NCBI RefSeq assembly: GCF_000685075.1
Contig: NZ_BAYD01000056.1
Location: 1 to 64,000, forward strand
Direction: 5' to 3'
From: Paraburkholderia oxyphila NBRC 105797
GTDB lineage: Bacteria; Pseudomonadota; Gammaproteobacteria; Burkholderiales; Burkholderiaceae
DNA: 64,000 nt
Each line of letters begins with the position of its first letter. Positions within the stretch are counted from its first letter, which is position 1. Below are positions 42,891 through 48,840 of the stretch, one piece after another. The notes under the pieces were generated by a model. It was not told the origin of the DNA, made no database searches, and saw nothing but the letters and a program-made list of their open reading frames with translations. The position numbers and the translations under genes were made by a program.

Positions 42891-44663
42891 GTGGGCGTGC
42901 GACTCTCGCTTGTTAATGAGATGTCGCACGGCCTTATGGCCGTGATTGGCGACCTGAACAAGGGCGAGACGGCCACAAAAAAGCTAACCGAGTCATTCGG
43001 CAAGCTCAGTTTGGCGGGTAAAACCGCCTTTAGCGGCGCTTTGGCTTTTGGCGCTGGCGCTGCTATTACGGCAGCAATGAAGCCCGCCCTTGATGCTGCT
43101 CAGCGCTTGCAGGACGCCCAAATCTCGGCGAGCGAGGCGGGCATTCATGGATCAGACATGGCGCTACTGAAGGCGCAGGCTTTCAACGATGCACAAAAGA
43201 ACCTCGGTACGACCATTGCCGGCAACACGAAGCTCCTGACTGAATTGTTTAGCGTTACCGGGAGCATGGCGGGCGCGGTATCGCTCGCCCCGCACCTTGA
43301 GCGCGTTCAGAAGGCGATGGAATGGCGCGGGCAAAACGGCGACGGTCAGGGTTATGCGGAGGCCAAGGCGCTAGAGCATCGCGGCGACCGGGTATTCCAG
43401 AACCCGGCCATTCGGGATGCGGAGGCGTCTGCTATCGAGCGCGTGAACTTCGCCACTGGCGGCAAGGTTTCGCCTAAAGATTTCCTTGCGGCATCGCAGA
43501 CCGGCAAACAGGCGTATCAGGGCTACGACAGTAGCTTCTTGACTGGTGCATTAGCGGCCTATATTCAAGTCCATAGCGGCTCTACGGCGGGTTCGCGTGG
43601 CGCAATGGCGGCGCGCACGTTGCTCGGCGGCCACGGTGACAAGAAAGCCAAGGCGTTCTTTCAGGGCTTGGGCCTGATGGGCAAGAGCGGGAACCTGACA
43701 GGCGATCAGGCTGCGGCATTCGCTGCTGACCCAGAGAAGTGGATTAACGGCCCGCTGCGCTCCGCCTATATGGCTCGGCATAAGGGCGCTACCGACGATC
43801 AATTTTCGCGCGATGTAGCGGCGAACACGAACGGCAGTACGGGCGACTTCCTTTCATGGTTCATCACGAACCGCGAGAAGGTTGAAAAGGATCAAAAGGT
43901 ATTCGCTGGCGCTGACAGTGGCGACCAAGCATACGCGAAAGGCAAAGCGGGCAAAACGGGCGCACACGACATTCTTTTGCAATCGTGGGAGAACCTGCTT
44001 GCTACGCTCGGCACGTCGCTATTGCCGCTGGCGACCAGTGCGACCACAAAACTGGCGGCGGCCATCAACAGCCTAACGGCATTCGCTGAGAAGCATCCGA
44101 TGCTGACCAAGTTCGCCATGGTCGGAACCGCGCTTACCGGCGTGATTCTGATTGTCGCGGGCGCTGTGGCTGTGGTCGGTGCGGGCTTCGCGGTGCTTGC
44201 GTCGGTGTTGGCTGGCGTTACTGCGGCAGGCGCTGCCACCGTTGCAGGGTTCACGGTGGCTGTTGGCGGCCTCATCGCCCTAGGCTCATGGTTGCATGGC
44301 CTCGATTGGGGTGCGATTTGGCAGGGGATCAAAAACGGATTCCTCGGCTTTATCGGCTTCATTGGTGAGGCGTGGAAGCATCGGCCTACGTGGCTCGGCG
44401 GCGACGGCGCTACGGCGGTCCCGAAAGCGGGCGTGAACGGCGCGACGCAAGCTGACGTTGACTATTACGCCGCGCTCAATAGCAACAAGATTGCGCCAAA
44501 GTCTACGTCTGTGACGGTCCATACCACGAATACGCTCGACGGCAAGGTGGTTGGGCGGCACACCGCGACGTACATCGCGAAAGACCTTGCACGGTCTGCG
44601 CGGGGAGACAGCACGACCGGTCCAGATTACGGCGCTGGGTTGGTTAATCCGGGTAACTCTTAA
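42891..44663 (+). CDS. Tape-measure-like phage tail protein
   Basis: This protein of about 590 residues has the make-up of a tail tape measure protein. It has an alpha-helical Ala/Gly/Lys-rich body and a long hydrophobic segment near residues 410-470 (GVILIVAGAVAVVGAGFAVL, GAATVAGFTVAVGGLIALGS). Its length would correspond to a tail of about 90 nm. The first normal start is the GTG at 42891, which has no ribosome site. AAAGGGG lies ideally placed for an ATA at 42873, giving an I-F-E-A-F-R extension. No tail tube, baseplate or assembly chaperone genes flank it. Confidence 0.78.
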   Translation: MGVRLSLVNEMSHGLMAVIGDLNKGETATKKLTESFGKLSLAGKTAFSGALAFGAGAAITAAMKPALDAAQRLQDAQISASEAGIHGSDMALLKAQAFNDAQKNLGTTIAGNTKLLTELFSVTGSMAGAVSLAPHLERVQKAMEWRGQNGDGQGYAEAKALEHRGDRVFQNPAIRDAEASAIERVNFATGGKVSPKDFLAASQTGKQAYQGYDSSFLTGALAAYIQVHSGSTAGSRGAMAARTLLGGHGDKKAKAFFQGLGLMGKSGNLTGDQAAAFAADPEKWINGPLRSAYMARHKGATDDQFSRDVAANTNGSTGDFLSWFITNREKVEKDQKVFAGADSGDQAYAKGKAGKTGAHDILLQSWENLLATLGTSLLPLATSATTKLAAAINSLTAFAEKHPMLTKFAMVGTALTGVILIVAGAVAVVGAGFAVLASVLAGVTAAGAATVAGFTVAVGGLIALGSWLHGLDWGAIWQGIKNGFLGFIGFIGEAWKHRPTWLGGDGATAVPKAGVNGATQADVDYYAALNSNKIAPKSTSVTVHTTNTLDGKVVGRHTATYIAKDLARSARGDSTTGPDYGAGLVNPGNS

Positions 44664-44738
44664 TTAGAACGCGACGCGTCCATAGCGGGCGCGTCCCTTG
44701 GCATACAACAATCTATAAAGCAGAGAATTTGATAGACA

Positions 44739-45383
44739 GTGACTAAGAAAGATGGCAATTCTGCGGTGATACCCCATGACGCGCCCGCGCGCGACAAAAA
44801 CCGTTGCGGCGCAACGAAGCGCGACGGCGGCGCATGCGGGGCGCCCGCTGTAAAAGGTGGTGATCGGTGCAAGCTGCACGGCGGCAAATCGACCGGGGCG
44901 AAGACGGGCGCAGGCAAAGCGAGGCGCAATGCAGCGGCGACCAAGCACGGTATCTATGCTGATGGCTTCACGTCTGAAGAAGTGCGCATGCTGGGTGCCG
45001 TACATGACCGCGTAGGCTCGATAGACGGCGAGCTTACCGCGTTGCGTATTCAGTTCCGTCGAATCCTGCTGGCGCAGCAGCGGGCGTTTCAGGGCGATCC
45101 GCACGGCTTGGAGCTAATCAAGCGGCACGACCGGGAGGCGAGCGAGTACGGCCCAGGCGATGAGGAAGTAAAAGAGCGCGTCGATTACGACGCCAAGCTA
45201 GACCGCTGTGCGGGCCGCATTGGAATGTTGGAAAAGACGCGGGCAGAACTGTTGACGGCCCAACTGGATCGCGACTCGAAGCGGGGTGGCGATGATGGCC
45301 CGGTGACGGAATTCGAGGTGCATATCGTGACCGCCGAGAACGTCCACCTGTATTCGGGTGACGCTGACAGCGAGGACGAATGA
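44739..45383 (+). CDS. Terminase-small-subunit-like protein
   Basis: This 214-residue protein has an N-terminal Cys/His motif (CGATKRDGGACGAPAVKGGD, RCKLHGGKSTG) found in phage small terminase-type proteins and some genomic-island proteins. A basic helix and a coiled, charged C-terminal half follow (LDRCAGRIGMLEKTRAELLT). Small terminases recognise pac or cos DNA; in satellites they redirect the helper's large terminase. No large terminase gene is present. The start is the GTG at 44739; its ribosome site is weak. Confidence 0.68.
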   Translation: MTKKDGNSAVIPHDAPARDKNRCGATKRDGGACGAPAVKGGDRCKLHGGKSTGAKTGAGKARRNAAATKHGIYADGFTSEEVRMLGAVHDRVGSIDGELTALRIQFRRILLAQQRAFQGDPHGLELIKRHDREASEYGPGDEEVKERVDYDAKLDRCAGRIGMLEKTRAELLTAQLDRDSKRGGDDGPVTEFEVHIVTAENVHLYSGDADSEDE

Positions 45384-45435
45384 ACGTCTTTGCACTGTGC
45401 TAAACCGAGCGAATTTGCACAGGCCTGGTTGAGAT

Positions 45436-45500
45436 GTGCGAAATATAGCTTGACGCTGTTTCGCACAGCGCCTAAGATTCGCACATCGGTTCCGCACATG
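45436..45500 (+). promoter_or_regulatory. Serine recombinase promoter embedded in TTCGCACA repeats
   Basis: TTGACG (45450-45455), N17, TAAGAT (45473-45478) is a good sigma-70 promoter. It is surrounded by copies of a TTTCGCACA-like motif: GTGCGAAA inverted at 45436-45443, TTTCGCAC at 45459-45466 in the spacer, ATTCGCACA at 45477-45485 and TTCCGCACATG at 45490-45500. The layout suggests binding of the recombinase or a repressor, giving autoregulation, or a small res-type site. Confidence 0.6.
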
Positions 45501-45522
45501 TGGAGCCAAACCGGAGCCAAGA

Positions 45523-46104
45523 ATGAGCCGCACCTTTGCCTACTGCCGAGTATCGACCGCAGACCAAACGACAGAAAACCAAGCTCGCGAGATTCGCGCG
45601 GCAGGATTCTCGATTGACGATAAGCGAATCGTAAGCGAAACGGTTTCAGGCAGTGTGAGCGCAAAGGACCGGGCGGGCTTCGCAAAGCTGCTTGACCGCC
45701 TGGAGTCGGGCGACGTGCTGATTGTCACGAAGTTAGATCGGCTTGGGCGTAACGCGATGGACGTGCGCGCAACGGTCGAGAACCTGGCCGCCATGGGCGT
45801 GCGCGTCCATTGCCTGGCGCTTGGGGGCGTCGATCTGACGAGTGCGGCGGGCAAGATGACGATGCAAGTGCTTTCCGCCGTCGCTGAGTTCGAGCGCGAC
45901 CTGTTGATTGAGCGCACGCAGTCTGGCTTGCAGCGCGCGAGGGATGAAGGCGTAGAGATTGGCCGACCATCGGCGCTGTCGGATGCAAAGCAAGCCGAGG
46001 TGCTGGAAAAGCTGGCCCAGGGCATGAGCATTTCCGAGCTTGCCAGAATTTATGACGTGAGCCGCAGAACCATTCACCGCATACGCGACACGGCGGCGAA
46101 GTAA
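45523..46104 (+). CDS. Serine recombinase of the resolvase/invertase family
   Basis: This 193-residue recombinase has the catalytic Ser11 in TFAYCRVSTADQTTENQ, the LDRLGRN motif and the long E-helix with AEFERDLLIERTQSGLQRAR. It ends in a Hin-like HTH (SISELARIYDVSRRTIHRIR). It is full length. It may resolve dimers of the element, invert a segment, or be a cargo gene; no inverted repeat pair flanking a tail-fibre segment is visible. Confidence 0.93.
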   Translation: MSRTFAYCRVSTADQTTENQAREIRAAGFSIDDKRIVSETVSGSVSAKDRAGFAKLLDRLESGDVLIVTKLDRLGRNAMDVRATVENLAAMGVRVHCLALGGVDLTSAAGKMTMQVLSAVAEFERDLLIERTQSGLQRARDEGVEIGRPSALSDAKQAEVLEKLAQGMSISELARIYDVSRRTIHRIRDTAAK

Positions 46105-46167
46105 CGAACAGGCTGGACCGATGCCGGGACGGAATTCCGGCAACTAACTAATAGAGGAATCGACAAA

Positions 46168-46341
46168 ATGACCTACCAAAATCCGACCCAAGCGCCCGTC
46201 TACGGACAAATCCTGCGTGCCAAGAATCAATTTGATGCGATGCTATCCACCGTCAAGCCGGAGGATATGGCGGCGGTGCTAGAAGGCTTCACGCGTCAGC
46301 TTTCGGACCGCCTGTTTCTAGGTCAGGCGCCCACGGCTTGA
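46168..46341 (+). CDS. 57-residue hypothetical protein
   Basis: The short frame starts MTYQNPTQAPVYGQILRAKN and ends in RLFLGQAPTA at a TGA. It has AGAGGAA nine bases upstream and protein-like composition, and it is followed by a terminator, so it is likely expressed. I do not recognise it. Confidence 0.6.
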   Translation: MTYQNPTQAPVYGQILRAKNQFDAMLSTVKPEDMAAVLEGFTRQLSDRLFLGQAPTA

Positions 46342-46361
46342 CCCACAGCAGAGCGCAACAG

Positions 46362-46390
46362 AAAACGCCTCGCCATCGTGCGGGGCTTTT
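46362..46390 (+). terminator. Terminator after the 57-residue gene
   Basis: GCCTCGC (46367-46373) pairs with GCGGGGC (46380-46386), with one G-T pair, flanked by AAAA and TTTT. Confidence 0.6.
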
Positions 46391-46484
46391 CCCGTTGCGT
46401 GCTGTAAATGGTGGGGAATCGAACCGTTTCAGTAGGGCTTCTAGCCTTTTTTCGGCGGAACGAATATCAGCACGGTAGCGGTTC

Positions 46485-46525
46485 TCAAAAAGCGCAAGCG
46501 TAGCGCTTAGACTCGCACTTTTTGA
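46485..46525. promoter_or_regulatory. Inverted repeat upstream of the PrtN-like gene
   Basis: TCAAAAAGCGC (46485-46495) and GCACTTTTTGA (46515-46525) form a near-perfect inverted repeat, with GCGC and AGCGC motifs in the loop. It ends 16 bases before the start codon and could be an operator or an mRNA hairpin masking the start. Confidence 0.5.
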
Positions 46526-46541
46526 TCTTGCGAGGATTGAT

Positions 46542-46823
46542 ATGCAGACTCTTTTTTTGCTTCTTGCGCAGTTCGATGGGCGCGCAGTAATCCCGCTTAG
46601 CGAGGTGCAGAAGGCATTTTTCCCGCACCTCGAAGAAAACAAGCTGCTGTTGAAAATCAATCGCGGGGAAATCGCGTTGCCGGTGATGCGCGCCGAACGC
46701 TCCCAAAAAGCCGCGCGAGGGGTTCACGTCAATGATTTGGCAGAATACATAGACACACAGCGCGCCGCAGCGGTGAAGGAGCGCGATCAGCTTTGCGGCC
46801 TGGGCAACCATAGACGCCCATAG
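46542..46823 (+). CDS. PrtN-family (pyocin activator-like) regulator
   Basis: This 93-residue protein matches the Pseudomonas pyocin activator PrtN: QTLFLLLAQFDGRAVIPLSE, VQKAFFPHLEENKLLLKINR, GEIALPVMRAERSQKAARGV and HVNDLAEYIDTQ follow the family line by line. PrtN activates phage-tail-like bacteriocin genes by binding P-boxes. Here it might activate the late genes of the element or of a helper. Confidence 0.88.
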   Translation: MQTLFLLLAQFDGRAVIPLSEVQKAFFPHLEENKLLLKINRGEIALPVMRAERSQKAARGVHVNDLAEYIDTQRAAAVKERDQLCGLGNHRRP

Positions 46824-46837
46824 CGAGGGGGACTGAG

Positions 46838-47290
46838 ATGATTAACGACAGTTGCAAATGCTCTGTGTGCGGGTCTACTGGCCGTCGCATGGCAATGGTC
46901 TACGCGGCTGGCACGCGTACCGGGGGCGGCGGATTCGCGTCTATCTCGATGCGTCACCCGTTTAGCGGCTTGCGCGTCGGCACGGGTGGCGGGACTAGCC
47001 GCAGCCATTTGACAGCAGCATGCGCGCCGCCGTCCGCATCTGCGCGGGGCGGTTTCCAGTGGGCGATGCTTACGATGATCGCCGCAGTGATTGCGGCCAC
47101 AGCGGCGGGCGTCGGCGAGAGCTATCTCTGGTGTGCCGTTTTCATCCTGGCGGGCGGCGTATTGTCGGCTGCGCTGTTTGTGCGGGCGTGCGGAAGTTCG
47201 CGCAAACAGGATGCGGAGCATGCGCAACGCATGGCCGAGTATGGGCGCAAATGGCTTTGCTCGCGCTGCGGAAATGTGTGGATTGTTTGA
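46838..47290 (+). CDS. Zinc-ribbon membrane protein at the right end of the element
   Basis: This 150-residue protein is unrecognised. A CxxC pair lies near each end (CKCSVCGSTG and WLCSRCGNVWIV), probably one split zinc ribbon. Two membrane helices lie between them (FQWAMLTMIAAVIAATAAGV and YLWCAVFILAGGVLSAALFV). It is the last gene before attR, a common site for cargo. Confidence 0.65.
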   Translation: MINDSCKCSVCGSTGRRMAMVYAAGTRTGGGGFASISMRHPFSGLRVGTGGGTSRSHLTAACAPPSASARGGFQWAMLTMIAAVIAATAAGVGESYLWCAVFILAGGVLSAALFVRACGSSRKQDAEHAQRMAEYGRKWLCSRCGNVWIV

Positions 47291-47307
47291 GTGAATGCGG
47301 AAACGAA

Positions 47308-47326
47308 TTTCCGTACAAATTCCGTA
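47308..47326. repeat. Right-end arm-type repeats
   Basis: TTTCCGTA at 47308-47315 and ATTCCGTA at 47319-47326 repeat the octamer pair of the left end (38327-38345) with the same 11-bp pitch. They lie about 60 bp inside attR. Confidence 0.65.
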
Positions 47327-47384
47327 CACACGGAAAAGCAGAGGCACCCTCTACTCGCAAGTGCTTGATATTTCGTGGAATTTT

Positions 47385-47432
47385 TGGCGCGCCCGGCTGG
47401 GATCGAACCAGCAACCCCTGCCTTCGGAGGGC
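47385..47432 (-). repeat. attR within tRNA-Arg(CCG)
   Basis: These 48 bases are identical to attL at 38173-38220 and mark the right boundary of the 9.2-kb element. Confidence 0.9.
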
Positions 47433-47460
47433 AGTACTCTATCCATTGAGCTACGGGCGC
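47385..47460 (-). tRNA. tRNA-Arg (anticodon CCG)
   Basis: The minus strand folds into a full cloverleaf: acceptor GCGCCCG / CGGGCGC, D-arm GCTC/GAGT, anticodon arm CTGCC-CTCCGAA-GGCAG with anticodon CCG (reads CGG), and T-arm GCTGG-TTCGATC-CCAGC. The discriminator G is followed by an encoded CCA. The 3' half (47385-47432) is the integration target and serves as attR, so the gene is restored intact by the element. Confidence 0.97.
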
Positions 47461-47812
47461 GTTGAGAAGCAGATACTGCCGCCAACCCCAGGAAAACAGG
47501 GGGAAGCAGCATCGCAGTGAGACCGAGAGAATACCCGGTTTCGATGACGGCGTCCACCGCGCGGCCCTTGCCGGCGCGCCCGGCGCCAACTACCGCCAGC
47601 GCACGATCGACCCGCGCATCAGACGATCCGCCACCATTTACGACTACGCCCGCCGCTGCGCCGCACCACTTCGGGTAAACGCCCGCTGAAGAGCCCCCGC
47701 GCGCGGCAACCGGGCGCGAAACCTTGCGTCTATAATCGTCCGTGATCTATCGCAAGGCTGTTGCCGTCCTGCTGTACCGCTCACCACAATACCAACGGGA
47801 GACGAGACAAGC
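47461..47812. other. Intergenic region between tRNA-Arg and the cytochrome gene
   Basis: There is no gene here. A TATAAT at about 47730-47735, with CCTTGCG / CGCAAGG arms around it, may be part of the cytochrome gene promoter; its -35 is weak. Confidence 0.4.
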
Positions 47813-48721
47813 ATGAGCGAAGCACCCCACGGAGCCCCGATCAAAACGCCCGGCCAGCTGATCGCCGCTGTCATCGCCGGGTTTGCCGTCCCCATCGTCT
47901 GCTGTATTCTGCTCGCCAACTACGTCAACAACACGACGCGCACGGGCGCGGGCACCGACGAGCTTTCCGCACAGCAGGTCGCCGAGCGCATCGCGCCGAT
48001 CGCCCAGGTGTCGGTGCACGACGCCAACGCGCCGCGCGTCTACAAGACGGGCGAGCAAGTCTATCAGGCCGTCTGCTCCGCGTGTCACGCGAGCGGCGCC
48101 GCGGGCGCGCCCAAGTTCGGCAATTCCGGCGACTGGGCGCCGCGCATCTCCCAGGGCTTCGACACGCTCTGGAAAACGGCGCTGTCCGGCAAAGGAGCGA
48201 TGCCCCCGCGCGGCGGCACGAGTCCCGACGACTACAGCGACTACGAAATCGGCCGCGCGGTCGTCTACATGGCCGACCATGGCGGCGCGAGCTTCCAGGA
48301 TCCGCCCCAGCCCGCGCCGGGCGCCGCGCAAGCCGCGTCGGCAGCGGCGGGCGCTGCGCCTGCGTCGGGCGCCGACGCATCCGCCAGCGCACAGGCCGCG
48401 GCCGCAGCCGCTGCCATCGCCGCGATTCCGCAGGCGTCCTCCGCGCCGGCGGCGGGCGGCGCCACCCAGAGCGCCGACGCCTCGCAGGCGGGCAAGGAGC
48501 TCTACGAGCAGGTCTGCCAGGCCTGCCACGCGGCGGGCGTGCTCGGCGCGCCGAAGTTCGGCAACAAGGACGACTGGGCGCCGCGCCTGAAAGATCCGAT
48601 GGACAAGATCTACAACTACGCGCTGCACGGCAAGGGCCAGATGCCGCCCAAGGGCGGTTCGAGCGCCCCCGACGACCAGGTCAAGGCCGCCGTCGACTAC
48701 ATGGTGAGCGCGGCGAAGTAA
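47813..48721 (+). CDS. Membrane-anchored dihaem cytochrome c5-like protein
   Basis: This 302-residue protein has an N-terminal membrane anchor (QLIAAVIAGFAVPIVCCILL). Two cytochrome c domains with haem motifs CSACH (88-92) and CQACH (235-239) each have a GAPKFGN.DWAPR loop and a downstream Met in GKGAMPPRGG and GKGQMPPKGG. A long Ala-rich linker joins them. It is a periplasmic electron carrier, probably serving cytochrome oxidases. The two domains clearly arose by duplication. Confidence 0.93.
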   Translation: MSEAPHGAPIKTPGQLIAAVIAGFAVPIVCCILLANYVNNTTRTGAGTDELSAQQVAERIAPIAQVSVHDANAPRVYKTGEQVYQAVCSACHASGAAGAPKFGNSGDWAPRISQGFDTLWKTALSGKGAMPPRGGTSPDDYSDYEIGRAVVYMADHGGASFQDPPQPAPGAAQAASAAAGAAPASGADASASAQAAAAAAAIAAIPQASSAPAAGGATQSADASQAGKELYEQVCQACHAAGVLGAPKFGNKDDWAPRLKDPMDKIYNYALHGKGQMPPKGGSSAPDDQVKAAVDYMVSAAK

Positions 48722-48774
48722 GCGCACGCGCACGTGGCGTCGGTGCACGGAAAGCACCACAAGGCACAAAAGGC

Positions 48775-48806
48775 AAAGGGCTGCATCGCGAGATGCAGCC
48801 CTTTTT
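48775..48806. terminator. Bidirectional terminator between cytochrome and helicase genes
   Basis: A 13-bp stem AAAGGGCTGCATC / GATGCAGCCCTTT with a GCGA loop and a T-run separates two convergent genes. Confidence 0.94.
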
Positions 48807-48840
48807 ATTTGCCACGTAGCGAGCGCCGCCGCGCGTGCGC

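Larger units (their letters stand above)
38173..47432. mobile_element. 9.2-kb phage-satellite-like integrative element at tRNA-Arg(CCG)
   Basis: The element is bounded by 48-bp direct repeats of the tRNA 3' end. Left to right on the plus strand it carries: integrase, twin promoter/terminator modules, AlpA-like regulator, HTH proteins, four small unknown genes, a tape-measure-like protein, a terminase-small-subunit-like protein, a serine recombinase, a PrtN-like activator and a zinc-ribbon membrane protein. There is no portal, major capsid, large terminase, tail tube or sheath, baseplate or lysis gene. This composition fits a satellite that depends on a helper phage, or alternatively a heavily reduced prophage. 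Confidence 0.8.

Noticed and set aside
45523..46104. DNA invertase switching a tail fibre
   Set aside because: No tail-fibre gene and no inverted crossover pair flank the recombinase; a resolvase role is more likely.
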